A stretch of DNA of 64,000 nucleotides, taken from assembly GCF_000750635.1 (NCBI RefSeq), contig NZ_CCDM010000002.1, forward strand, positions 992,001 through 1,056,000, written 5' to 3'. The stretch's first letter is position 1; each line of letters opens with the position of its first letter. The notes under the pieces were generated by a model. It saw nothing but the letters and a program-made list of their open reading frames with translations, was not told the origin of the DNA and did no database searches. Shown here piece by piece: positions 50,284-59,357 of the stretch. This DNA comes from Oceanobacillus jeddahensis. Its GTDB lineage: Bacteria; Bacillota; Bacilli; Bacillales; Amphibacillaceae. The translations under genes and the position numbers were made by a program.

Positions 50284-51015
50284 ATGTTTGAATTATTTAA
50301 TCAAATAAGTAACACACTTATGGAACCAATAATAGAAATCACTAATGGTTTGGAGCATTTACCATTATTATTTGCCTTTTTTCTTGGAGTTGTCGGGGCG
50401 CTTGCACCTTGTCAGCTTACAAGTAACATTAGTGCAATTACGATTTATGGCAATAAATCACTAGTTGATAAAGTTCCATGGTTGCATGTATTGTTATTTG
50501 TCTTAGGAAAGATTGTAGTCTATTCTATACTAGGGATTATTGTTTGGCTGTTGGGTAGAGAGATATATAGCACGCTGTCACAAATTCTACCTATTATACG
50601 TAAAGCAATAGGGCCAATGCTAATTATAATTGGATTATTTATGATTGGATTATTTCGGTGGAAGAAAACATGGCGTATTTTTCGTTTTCCTACAAAGGTA
50701 CTTAAAGATAGTTATTTAGGCAGCTTTTTAATGGGGGTTAGTTTTACATTAGCTTTTTGTCCAACCATGTTTGTACTCTTCCTGTTAACATTAATGCCAA
50801 TTGTGTTGATTACTTCATATGGAGCAATTCTTCCAGCAGTCTTCGGAATTGGTACGTCTCTTCCTCTATTGATTGTTATATTTTTAATTTGGTATTTTGG
50901 AGCAAGTGGTGCCATATTAAAAAGAAGTAGAAAAGTAGGGGCTGTTACACAAAAGGTTGCTGGTTTGTTACTCTTGATTCTTGGTGTATTAGATACACTT
51001 ACTTATTGGTTGTAG
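50284..51015 (+). CDS. DsbD/CcdA-like six-helix membrane protein
   Basis: A 243-residue membrane protein with about six helices. It has one Cys in LAPCQLTSNISAI and another in AFCPTMFVLFLLTL, the two-half Cys layout of DsbD-beta/CcdA-like and sulfite-exporter-TauE-like proteins. It is divergent from the two true CcdA proteins here. Transfer of electrons to copper or thiol proteins outside, or metal transport, are both possible. TTG 50281/ATG 50284 lack a strong ribosome site. The kinase gene starts 9 bases later. Confidence 0.7.
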   Translation: MFELFNQISNTLMEPIIEITNGLEHLPLLFAFFLGVVGALAPCQLTSNISAITIYGNKSLVDKVPWLHVLLFVLGKIVVYSILGIIVWLLGREIYSTLSQILPIIRKAIGPMLIIIGLFMIGLFRWKKTWRIFRFPTKVLKDSYLGSFLMGVSFTLAFCPTMFVLFLLTLMPIVLITSYGAILPAVFGIGTSLPLLIVIFLIWYFGASGAILKRSRKVGAVTQKVAGLLLLILGVLDTLTYWL

Positions 51016-51024
51016 AGGTGCAGT

Positions 51025-52413
51025 ATGTTTAATAAATTATCTTTTAAAATTGGATTACTGTTTTTTGTGTTTATTCTATTTATCGAATCTTTTTTGTTTT
51101 TTATTTTATATACGAACCTAGTAAATGATCGGATTGATGAGGTTATGAACAGTTTGCTGGCACGTGGGAATACACATCGTGATGTTTTGGAAGATCATTT
51201 CGATCAACCTACATTAGAACATGTTGGTATTATGGAATCAGCTTCTGAATTTATCGCTATCATTACAGATGAGAATGGTGAGATTATTATTTCATCTGAT
51301 CCTGTAAAAGAAGAAATGATGAATGTGGTAGAACATACTAATAATGAAGAAATACCTACAGAGGGTAAAATTGTTGAAGATAGGTGGAATGAAAGAAACT
51401 ATATCGTAACGGATAGTCCAATTACAATAAATGAGGAACATAAGGGGCATGTGTTTATGTTTGCCGACACAGGTTATGTAAAAAGGACAGTTGATCAGCT
51501 CAGTAATCAGTTTTTGATAATAAGTTTTATCACTGTGCTATTAACAATTATCACCATATTTATTTTGTCACGGTTTATAACACAGCCATTAATTAAAATG
51601 AAAGAAAAGACGGAACAATTAAGTAAAGGAAGACATAATGTAACACTACATATCAAAAGGAAAGATGAATTAGGTGAATTAGCTAATTCCATCACAGAGT
51701 TATCACAAGAGTTAAAAGAATTGAAGATGGCTAGAAATGAATTTTTGGCCAGTGTGTCACATGAGCTAAGGACACCGTTAACATATATTAAAGGATATGC
51801 AGATATCATTAGCCGCCAGGGTACATCTGAAGAAAAAGTTAAAGAATATATTGAAATAATCCGAGAAGAAGCAGAGCAGTTAACTGTATTAATTAAGAAC
51901 TTATTTGAATTAGCTAAAATAGACCAAAATAATTTTATGATTAGACGTGAGCGGGTAAATTTATGTGAACTTATTCAAAGATTAATTGAACGTATCCGCC
52001 CTGCACTTGCCGAAAAAGATATATCACTTCATGTGAATTGCCCGGATGAAATGATAGCTTTTATTGATCCAGAACGCTTCCAACAAGTATTAATAAATAT
52101 TTTAGATAATGCCAAAAAGCATTCTAAAGAAGGTTCAAAAATCTTAATAGAGGTAACGCAGACGGATCACCATATCATTATTACAACTACGGATGAAGGA
52201 GAAGGAATTCCTGCAGAAAATCTGCCATATATATTTGACCGACTATACCGTGTGGAAAAATCACGTTCAAGACAAAGTGGTGGAAGCGGACTTGGTCTCG
52301 CAATTACGAAAGAAATTGTTGAATCACATGGTGGCAGTATCGAAGCAAAAAGCGAAATAGGACAAGGCACAAGTATTATCATTAAGTTGGCAAGGAGGGG
52401 ACAGAATGCATAA
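51025..52413 (+). CDS. Sensor histidine kinase, probable copper/envelope sensor
   Basis: A 462-residue kinase with two membrane helices (about 8-30 and 165-185) flanking an outside sensor region, then HAMP (LIKMKEKTEQLSKGRHNV). It has His246 in FLASVSHELRTPLTYIKGYA, and N/G boxes (QQVLINILDNAKKHS, DEGEGIPAENLPYIFDRL, GGSGLGLAITKEIV). It overlaps its regulator by 8 bases. The gene order is kinase first, unlike resDE. The cop genes downstream suggest that Cu(I) is the signal, but no ligand residues are evident. Confidence 0.82.
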   Translation: MFNKLSFKIGLLFFVFILFIESFLFFILYTNLVNDRIDEVMNSLLARGNTHRDVLEDHFDQPTLEHVGIMESASEFIAIITDENGEIIISSDPVKEEMMNVVEHTNNEEIPTEGKIVEDRWNERNYIVTDSPITINEEHKGHVFMFADTGYVKRTVDQLSNQFLIISFITVLLTIITIFILSRFITQPLIKMKEKTEQLSKGRHNVTLHIKRKDELGELANSITELSQELKELKMARNEFLASVSHELRTPLTYIKGYADIISRQGTSEEKVKEYIEIIREEAEQLTVLIKNLFELAKIDQNNFMIRRERVNLCELIQRLIERIRPALAEKDISLHVNCPDEMIAFIDPERFQQVLINILDNAKKHSKEGSKILIEVTQTDHHIIITTTDEGEGIPAENLPYIFDRLYRVEKSRSRQSGGSGLGLAITKEIVESHGGSIEAKSEIGQGTSIIIKLARRGQNA

Positions 52414-53080
52414 GGTTCTTATTGTTGATGATGAAAAACGGATGTTAGATTTAATTGCATTGTATTTACAACCTCATCAATATATTTGTAAAGAAGCACT
52501 GGGAGCTACTGAAGCATTGTCTTATGTAATTCAAGAAACATTTGACATTGTTTTACTGGATATTATGATGCCTGAGATGAATGGCTGGGAATTGTGCCAA
52601 GAAATTAGACATATTTCTGATGTTCCAATTATTATGTTAACTGCTCGTGATCAACACGAAGATATTATAAAAGGGTTGCGATTAGGTGCAGACGATTATA
52701 TAACAAAACCATTTAATGAAGAAGAATTACTGGCTAGGATGTCAGCTATATTACGTAGAAGAGAACCAAATAGTTATGTTGAAGTAAATAGTTTAATCTG
52801 GAATAAGGATCGTTTTGAATTAACCTATAAAAATAATCCAATTAAAGTAACTCCTAAAGAATTTATTATGATTGGACACTTTATGAAAAATCCGAATCAA
52901 GTATTTGCCAGGGAGCAATTGATTGATTTGATTTGGGGGTTTGATTCGGAAACTGGAGGAAGGACAGTTGATTCCCACGTGCGGAATATGAGAGAAAAAA
53001 TCCGTCACACAGGATTTCCAATAGATGACTATTTTAAAACTGTGTGGGGTATAGGATATAAGTGGGTTAATAAACCTTGA
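52406..53080 (+). CDS. OmpR-family response regulator of the copper cluster
   Basis: A 224-residue regulator with Asp8-Asp9, phosphoacceptor Asp52 (IVLLDIMMPEMNG) and late LTAR/ITKPF motifs, and a winged helix (VTPKEFIMIGHFMKNPNQVFAREQL, TVWGIGYKW). It lies directly after its kinase and 100 bases before copB, which it likely activates along with the oxidase at 56059. No binding site was identified. Confidence 0.82.
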   Translation: MHKVLIVDDEKRMLDLIALYLQPHQYICKEALGATEALSYVIQETFDIVLLDIMMPEMNGWELCQEIRHISDVPIIMLTARDQHEDIIKGLRLGADDYITKPFNEEELLARMSAILRRREPNSYVEVNSLIWNKDRFELTYKNNPIKVTPKEFIMIGHFMKNPNQVFAREQLIDLIWGFDSETGGRTVDSHVRNMREKIRHTGFPIDDYFKTVWGIGYKWVNKP

Positions 53081-53179
53081 AAGGGGAATTTGTATGTTGT
53101 GTTAGTAATAAGAAGATTATCTATTGCACACTATATAAAAAAGATTGTAATATGATTATTCATTAGGAGGATTGATAGC

Positions 53180-55348
53180 ATGGCAAATCATGATAGTAAG
53201 GAGAATAAACAAAGCCATAGTGAACACAATGTGCACAAGCACCATAATCACGAACATCATAACCATGAGCATCATGATCATGATAACCATAAACAAAATC
53301 ACCATGAGCATCACAATCATGAAAACCATAACCAAGATCACCACGGGCATCACAATCATAATAGTCATGACCATTCGGGACACGGACATGGAGGAGGACA
53401 TGCCGGTCATCATGAGCATATGATAGGTGATTTTAAAAAGCGTTTCTGGGTATCTTTAGTGTTAGCGATACCGATAACTTATCTGTCACCGATGATTCAA
53501 ATGTTATTCAACTATGAAGTAAACTTTACGGGTAATACGATATTACTTTTCTTACTTTCCACCATAGTGTTTTTCTATGGTGGAAAACCGTTTTTACTTG
53601 GTGCATGGGATGAAATAAAAACAAAAACACCAGGGATGATGTTGTTAATTTCACTTGCTATTGTAACAGCCTATATTTATAGTACCTTAACAGCCTTCTT
53701 CATTAATGGCAGTGACTTTTATTTTGAGGTGGCTACGTTAATTGTCATTATGTTGTTAGGTCATTGGGTAGAAATGAGATCCATAATGGGTGCTTCAAAG
53801 GCACTCGAAGAATTAATTAAACTAATGCCAAAAGAGGCACATAAAATTGACGCGTCCGGAAATATTGTAGAAGTGTCTGTTGAAGAATTGCACCCTGGTG
53901 ACGAGATCCTTGTTAAATCAGGTGAAAAAATACCAATCGATGGGGAAATTTTTGAAGGAGAATCTACCGTCGACGAATCTATGTTAACGGGGGAATCCGT
54001 TCCTGTAGAAAAAGGACCTGGAATGAAGGCAATAGGTGGAGCCGTTAATGGTGAAGGTGTATTAAAAATTAGGGTTAACAAAACTGGAAATGACACGTAT
54101 TTATCCCAAGTTATTCAATTAGTAAGCGAGGCGGAAAATACCAAATCAAAAGCACAGGGGTTTGCTGATATTGCAGCAAAATGGCTATTTTATGTGGCGG
54201 TGGTTGCTGGAATCATTACAATTGCTTACTGGAGTACGACAGGTGATTTTGAATTTGCGCTAGAAAGAATGGTTACCGTTCTGATTATAGCTTGTCCACA
54301 TGCGCTAGGTCTGGCTATGCCTTTAGTTACTTCAAGATCAACATCTATTGCTGCTAAAAATGGATTGTTGATTCGTAACCGTACCCCATTTGAAAATGCT
54401 CGAAAGTTAGATCGGGTTGTATTCGATAAGACAGGTACCCTTACAGAAGGAAACTTCGGGGTTACTGATATTCATCCAAGTAACAATGTAAGAGAAGATG
54501 AATTATTGAAGTTAGCTTATTCGGTTGAGACACAATCCGACCATCCAATTGCAAAAGGAATTGTAAAGGAAGGAAAAGATCGCAATATAGAGCTATACGA
54601 TGTATCGAATTATAGAAACTTAACTGGTAAAGGATTAACTGCTGAAGTGGAAGGATCAGAAATCGCAGTCATTAGCCCTGGAGCGATGAAAGCGAATAAT
54701 AGAGATTTCGATGAAGAAACGTATGAAAAGCTAGCCCAACAAGGAAAAACAGTTGTTTTTGTATTAAAAGATAATGTACTGCAAGGAATGATCGCTTTAG
54801 CGGATATCATTCGTGAATCTTCTTATGAAGTTATCAAGCAATTAAAAGATAGTGGCATTGAAACAGTTATGATGACAGGTGACAATAATCGCGTTGCAAA
54901 TTATGTAGGGGAAAAACTGGGACTATCACAAGTTATTTCAGAGGTTCTTCCACATGATAAATCGGATAATGTGAAAAAACTGAAAGAAGGCGGCAAAAAG
55001 GTTGCCATGATTGGTGACGGAATCAATGACGCACCCGCCTTAGCTGAAGCTGATTTGGGTATTGCGATTGGTGCTGGGACAGACGTTGCAATTGAAACAG
55101 CGGATGTTGTTTTAGTAAATAGTAACCCCATTGATATCTTAAATATAGTGAAGTTATCGAAAGCTAGTTATAGAAAAATGATCCAAAACTTAGGATGGGC
55201 AGCAGGTTACAACGTAATAGCCATCCCACTAGCTGCAGGTGTATTATATAATGTCGGTATCGTTATTACACCAGCTATTGGCGCTGCTGTCATGTCACTA
55301 AGTACAATTATTTGTGCCATTAATGCTCAATTGTTGAAGATTGATTAA
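53180..55348 (+). CDS. copB: CopB-type copper-exporting P1B-ATPase with His-rich tail
   Basis: A 722-residue pump with the CPH membrane motif Cys372-Pro-His374, the P1B-3 subclass that moves Cu(I)/Cu(II) and sometimes Ag. The actuator motif TGES is present, the phosphorylated Asp416 is in DKTGTLTEG, and GDGINDAPAL is late. The first 81 residues contain 33 His in HHNHEHH-type repeats, a large metal sponge in the cytosol. It lacks an HMA domain. ATG 53180 follows TTAGGAGGATTGATAGC. It is the main copper efflux gene of the window. Confidence 0.95.
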   Translation: MANHDSKENKQSHSEHNVHKHHNHEHHNHEHHDHDNHKQNHHEHHNHENHNQDHHGHHNHNSHDHSGHGHGGGHAGHHEHMIGDFKKRFWVSLVLAIPITYLSPMIQMLFNYEVNFTGNTILLFLLSTIVFFYGGKPFLLGAWDEIKTKTPGMMLLISLAIVTAYIYSTLTAFFINGSDFYFEVATLIVIMLLGHWVEMRSIMGASKALEELIKLMPKEAHKIDASGNIVEVSVEELHPGDEILVKSGEKIPIDGEIFEGESTVDESMLTGESVPVEKGPGMKAIGGAVNGEGVLKIRVNKTGNDTYLSQVIQLVSEAENTKSKAQGFADIAAKWLFYVAVVAGIITIAYWSTTGDFEFALERMVTVLIIACPHALGLAMPLVTSRSTSIAAKNGLLIRNRTPFENARKLDRVVFDKTGTLTEGNFGVTDIHPSNNVREDELLKLAYSVETQSDHPIAKGIVKEGKDRNIELYDVSNYRNLTGKGLTAEVEGSEIAVISPGAMKANNRDFDEETYEKLAQQGKTVVFVLKDNVLQGMIALADIIRESSYEVIKQLKDSGIETVMMTGDNNRVANYVGEKLGLSQVISEVLPHDKSDNVKKLKEGGKKVAMIGDGINDAPALAEADLGIAIGAGTDVAIETADVVLVNSNPIDILNIVKLSKASYRKMIQNLGWAAGYNVIAIPLAAGVLYNVGIVITPAIGAAVMSLSTIICAINAQLLKID

Positions 55349-55442
55349 AATTTAGTATGAAAATGAAATATAGGTTAAGTGATAACAGTATAATGCTATT
55401 ATTATACTCGGGAAAAAGTTCAATCTGTAAAGAAAAACTTTA

Positions 55443-55520
55443 GATGTTAAAGATTTAAAAGTTTCATTGGAAAATTTGAAAGAAGCTGTTTAAGATCTAA
55501 GCTATGATTTTAGTGTCTAA
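55443..55520 (+). pseudogene. Second decayed copZ-like remnant
   Basis: An open segment reads DVKDLKVSLENLKEAV, then TAA, then DLSYDFSV and TAA. It matches the last helix and strand of CopZ (KVSLEEIKEAIEDQGYDV) with a stop in place of the E of EDQ. Like the copy at 44177, it has lost its copper loop. Confidence 0.5.
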
Positions 55521-55530
55521 ATATTTAAAT

Positions 55531-55570
55531 GAAAAAGCTGGTTTTCTGTTAGGTGAAAATCAGCTTTTTC
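55531..55570 (+). terminator. Terminator after copB
   Basis: GAAAAAGCTGGTTTTC pairs with GAAAATCAGCTTTTTC around 8 bases. Confidence 0.8.
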
Positions 55571-56058
55571 TAGTTGGAAGATTAAAGTAGTGTGGGAAAA
55601 AGCTTGATTATTAATAACTTTTAACGTTCTAGTTGATTTCCGGAATAGATAAAGAAATGCACATCTATGTTTTGCATAATATTTGGTGTCCATATATGAT
55701 TAAAGATTTTCATTAAAGGTGAAGAGGGTAAAACTGTAAAAGGTTTTCCATTAAGATATTTTATGATTATATAATATTTAATTATGTAATTCATCAAATA
55801 TTAACTTTTTCTTGATAAATTCTCGATAATTTTAAAATATAGTTACGTCATAAGGATAATGAATCATTAACATAAATTGGCACCAAGTATCTAATGAAAG
55901 GGGAAAAGCTAACATCTATAATCGTAATTTAAGTGATGAAACAATAATCAAATATAATTCTTGAATCAAGTAAATTGGCTAATAGTCAATTATTAGTAAA
56001 TGTTTGCCTTTAAAGATGAATTAATATGTAGAAGTTCACTTAATGGGAGTTATGGTAT

Positions 56059-57633
56059 ATGAAAAGAAAATTATTATTAATAAGTTTGAGTTCTTTATTT
56101 ACAGTACTTGTTTTATCAGCTTGTGCAGGAAATCTTGAATCAACATCTGAAGAAAAATCAGATATAGAACAAGAGGCAGATAAAAATATGAATATGGATG
56201 AAGAAGAGTCTGATTCCATGCAAGAAGGAATGGATCATTCTTCTATGGATCATTCAACTATGGATGGTGACGCAATGGAGGATGGTCATATGAGTCATGA
56301 TGAGGTAGTAAGTTTAAATGATTCAACAGGGAAAAATGAATTGAAAATACCTTCCGTGCTTGAAAGCGATAATGAGGAAGAAGTTGCATACACTGTTCGA
56401 GCACAAAAAGGAGAGACTGAAATATTCGATGGTACTAAAACGGAAACGTATGGGTACAATGGGTCCTTTTTAGGCCCAATGCTAAAATTTGAAAAAGGGG
56501 ATACGGTAAAAATTAGAATGATTAATGAGCTGGATGAGGAGACAACTTTTCATTGGCACGGCCTGGAAGTACCAGGAGAAGTAGATGGTGGACCAAATAA
56601 TTCTCTAAAGCCTGGAGAAGAAAGGATGATCGAATTTGAAGTGACACAGGAAGCGTCGACGTTATGGTTTCATCCTCATCCGCATGGGAAAACCTCTGAA
56701 CAAGTTTATAATGGACTTGCAGGGTTGATTTATATCCAGGATGACAATGCAAAGAGTCTCGAATTGCCAGATGAATATGGAGAGAATGATATTCCGTTAA
56801 TTTTCCAAGATAAAACATTTGATGATAAGAAACAATTGAATTACAGTGCTGCAATGAATGATGATGGAACAATCGGTGATACGTCATTGGTAAATGGAAC
56901 GTTAAATCCGAAGTTGACGGTAGAAAAAGAAAAGGTTCGTCTTCGTCTCTTAAATGGATCTAATGCGAGGAATTACACTTTTAAATTGAATACAGGGGAT
57001 TCTTTCGCGCAAGTTGCAACAGATGGAGGTTTCTTGAATGAACCTGTGACCTTAGATGAAATTACACTGACCCCGTCTGAACGGGCGGAAATAGTTATTG
57101 ATTTTTCGCAGCTTAACACAGAAGAAGAGTTGGCGTTAATAAATGAGGAAGACGGTTCGATCCTTTTACCATTTGAGGTTTCTGATCAAAGTGGAGAGGA
57201 TAGCAGTATTCCAGAAGAGATGAATGATTTTTCAATTACAGAAGAAGAGATGAACTTGCCAGTAACAAAAAACGTGGAACTCTTTGGGATGATGGATATG
57301 GTAACGATAAATGGAAAGAAATTTGATCCGGAAAGAATTGATTTCACACAAGAGCAAGGGGTCACTGAAGTATGGGAAATTTACAATAAGCCTGACATGA
57401 TGGGCGGAATGATTCATCCATTCCACATTCACGGAGCTCAATTTAAAATACTTTCTAGGAATGGAGAAGAACCACCAGAAAACGAGCGAGGGTGGAAAGA
57501 CAGTATTTCTATTGAACCAGATGAGACAGTTAAAATAGCTGTACAATTCAAGCATAAAGGCGTGTATATGTTCCATTGTCATATTCTTGAACATGAAGAT
57601 AACGGTATGATGGGACAGGTAAAGGTAGAGTAG
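56059..57633 (+). CDS. Multicopper oxidase lipoprotein, CopA/CueO-like
   Basis: A 524-residue lipoprotein. Lipobox SAC (Cys22) is followed by a Met/His-rich segment (MDHSSMDHSTMDGD). All four copper-binding motifs are present: HWHG, HPHPHG, HPFHIHG and HCHILEHEDNGMM, the last giving the type 1 His-Cys-His-Met site. These oxidases convert Cu(I) to less toxic Cu(II) outside. ATG 56059 follows ATGGGAGTTATGGTAT. It shares the copper cluster with copB and the two-component system. Confidence 0.95.
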   Translation: MKRKLLLISLSSLFTVLVLSACAGNLESTSEEKSDIEQEADKNMNMDEEESDSMQEGMDHSSMDHSTMDGDAMEDGHMSHDEVVSLNDSTGKNELKIPSVLESDNEEEVAYTVRAQKGETEIFDGTKTETYGYNGSFLGPMLKFEKGDTVKIRMINELDEETTFHWHGLEVPGEVDGGPNNSLKPGEERMIEFEVTQEASTLWFHPHPHGKTSEQVYNGLAGLIYIQDDNAKSLELPDEYGENDIPLIFQDKTFDDKKQLNYSAAMNDDGTIGDTSLVNGTLNPKLTVEKEKVRLRLLNGSNARNYTFKLNTGDSFAQVATDGGFLNEPVTLDEITLTPSERAEIVIDFSQLNTEEELALINEEDGSILLPFEVSDQSGEDSSIPEEMNDFSITEEEMNLPVTKNVELFGMMDMVTINGKKFDPERIDFTQEQGVTEVWEIYNKPDMMGGMIHPFHIHGAQFKILSRNGEEPPENERGWKDSISIEPDETVKIAVQFKHKGVYMFHCHILEHEDNGMMGQVKVE

Positions 57634-58006
57634 AGTCTGATTATAATATAGCGTTGAATTTATAAGTGGTGACTAAAAATCCTGTATTGTTATGCAGGAT
57701 TTTCTTGTTCTGCACTTTTGTTTGTAAAAAGATAAACTCTAATCATTTTTTTCAGATCCTAAATCTGCAGATTGATCTGAACATGTAGTTAAGTAAGTAA
57801 TTTATATGAAAATAATGATATAAATACTTATTATCTATAGTTCCCATCACTTTTTATCACCAGTCTACAATGAATGAAGAAGATATGCATTAAATAGTAA
57901 TTTAAAAACAATGTTACATTAATAATAATGATTTCCAAGGAATGGGCGGTTACTTACCATCATATAATGAACCATTAGGACAAGATCCAAAAAGGAGAAT
58001 TGTAGA
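57634..58006. other. 373-base gap upstream of the cupredoxin fusion
   Basis: It begins with the oxidase terminator (57675-57705). The rest is AT-rich with no supported gene and ends with AAAAAGGAGAATTGTAG, the leader of 58007. Confidence 0.5.
57675..57705 (+). terminator. Terminator after the multicopper oxidase
   Basis: AAAATCCTG pairs with CAGGATTTT around a 10-base loop. Confidence 0.75.
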
Positions 58007-58903
58007 ATGCCGATTTCGTTATATGTTACAGTAATAGGTATTTTTATTTTAACCATATGGATTATATGGAATATCATCAACCATCGGAACAAAATAACGG
58101 TTATGACTGGGATGATGATTTCAATGGTACTTGGTATGGTTGTTGGGTTAACTATAGGGGTAATAATAGGCGTGTTACTCTCAGAAGATCTATTTTCTTC
58201 CACTTTATGGGCTATTATAATTGGGATCTCTGTTGGTTTCGTAGCAGGTTTACCAATTGGACTGATGGCAGTTTTAGACGGAATATTAGCAGGATTGATG
58301 GGTGGGATGATGGGTGCAATGCTTGGGGATATGATTGCCCCAGAACACCAGGAAACTTTAATAAAAGTCATGTTTTTGTTATTCATTGGAATTGTGATAA
58401 TTTTGTATCAAATGATGCAACAGGAATTTATAAAAAGCAAGTCAATGGTCAGTCACCCTGTCGTCATGATTGTATTATTTGTGGTTTTTATTGTCGGGTA
58501 TAATCAGATGGGGACATTGATTCCCTCTGCAGATTCACTCAATAACGATAACCATCAACACGGTATGAGAAGAACGAATAACTTCGTTGTACAAGCTGAG
58601 GAATATACTTTTTTACCAAGCGATATAGAAATAAAGGCTGGTGAAATGGCTACGATCATTTTGGAAAATACAGGAGAAACAGAACATGATTTGGAAATTA
58701 TAGGAATGGAAGCAGAAATTGAGGAGCAACCTTCTTCAAATAATCACACACATACAAATAATCAAATACATTTGCACACTTATCCAGGAGAAAGAAAGGA
58801 AGTTTCATTTACTACAAACACTCCAGGAACATACCGTTATATCTGTACACTCCCTGGGCATGAAGAATCTGGGATGACAGGAATGATAGATATAATCCCA
58901 TAA
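58007..58903 (+). CDS. Membrane-cupredoxin fusion protein
   Basis: A 298-residue protein. The N-terminal two thirds have about five Gly/Met-rich membrane helices (GMMISMVLGMVVGLTIGVIIG, AGLMGGMMGAMLGDMIAPEH). The C-terminal 100 residues are an outside cupredoxin with NTGETEHDLEI, a His/Asn-rich loop (HTHTNNQIHLHTY) and the copper loop CTLPGHEESGMTG, giving His, Cys, His and Met ligands. Blue-copper domains accept or donate electrons or carry copper. ATG 58007 follows AAAAAGGAGAATTGTAG. Association with the oxidase at 56059 suggests linked copper oxidation and transport. Confidence 0.8.
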   Translation: MPISLYVTVIGIFILTIWIIWNIINHRNKITVMTGMMISMVLGMVVGLTIGVIIGVLLSEDLFSSTLWAIIIGISVGFVAGLPIGLMAVLDGILAGLMGGMMGAMLGDMIAPEHQETLIKVMFLLFIGIVIILYQMMQQEFIKSKSMVSHPVVMIVLFVVFIVGYNQMGTLIPSADSLNNDNHQHGMRRTNNFVVQAEEYTFLPSDIEIKAGEMATIILENTGETEHDLEIIGMEAEIEEQPSSNNHTHTNNQIHLHTYPGERKEVSFTTNTPGTYRYICTLPGHEESGMTGMIDIIP

Positions 58904-59012
58904 AAAAGTCATGCCAACAGTTTCAACTTTTTATCTTTCCTCTTAATTTATATAGAGTTTATTTTATAATGTAAAAAGTTCTGACCACCGGCCAAAACTT
59001 TACCATTGAATC

Positions 59013-59119
59013 TTATGAATCCATCTGTCTGCATGCATTCGCACAAGAACGACAAAAAGCTGCACATTCTTGACAATGGGGATCTTTGAATTTTTCGCAT
59101 GCTGTTGCACGCGTGTAAG
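59013..59119 (-). pseudogene. C-terminal remnant of a Csp/DUF326 gene
   Basis: On the minus strand an open stretch without a start reads CEKFKDPHCQECAAFCRSC, then ANACRQMDS and stop. The HCxxCAxxCxxCAxAC pattern is the final helix of Csp proteins, as in the intact gene at 48463 (HCQKCADACFKCAEAC). It is the third csp-derived sequence in the window. Confidence 0.65.
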
Positions 59120-59256
59120 AATCATACAATAAAAATTGGTTCTTCAACTATCGGGCACTATTATGAGAAATGGAACTTAGTCAAACGCTTTATTATTACG
59201 TGTTTTTGTCTCAAACGGTTGTGATAGAGGAAAAATAAAGCACTATTTTATTAATG

Positions 59257-59286
59257 ACCCGCATTTTTCAATGGAAGAATGCGGGT
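59257..59286. terminator. Hairpin between convergent regions
   Basis: ACCCGCATT and AATGCGGGT flank 12 bases. It lies 70 bases past the CueP-like gene on the minus strand and is flanked by T on the plus side. Confidence 0.5.
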
Positions 59287-59357
59287 TTGAACTGTCTAAA
59301 GTAAGGAACTTTAAATTTCACTCAACAACAAATGCTTTCAATCAAATGCCTTGTCAT

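Larger units (their letters stand above)
55349..56058. other. 710-base region holding a copZ-like remnant
   Basis: Includes the decayed copZ tail at 55443-55520 and a terminator at 55531-55570. The rest (55571-56058) is AT-rich with no gene that can be supported; the final 20 bases are the leader of the multicopper oxidase (ATGGGAGTTATGGTAT). Confidence 0.55.
58904..59357. other. 454-base gap with a csp remnant and a hairpin
   Basis: Contains the Csp tail at 59013-59119 and the inverted repeat 59257-59286. No other gene is supported. Confidence 0.55.

Noticed and set aside
53180..53420. Histidine repeat considered as a DNA repeat array or CRISPR-like array
   Set aside because: The units are irregular codon-level repeats in frame with a coding sequence, not direct repeats with unique spacers.
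53156..53423. Long open frames on both strands overlapping the start of copB (Met/Ile/Val-rich peptides)
   Set aside because: They are shadows of the His/Asn repeat (CAT/CAC/AAT codons read in other frames). The reading in the copB frame has the ribosome site and homology.
55571..56058. Possible thiol-oxidoreductase fragment near 55655 (a short WCPY-containing frame)
   Set aside because: Only a few codons long, with stops on both sides; resemblance is too weak to call.
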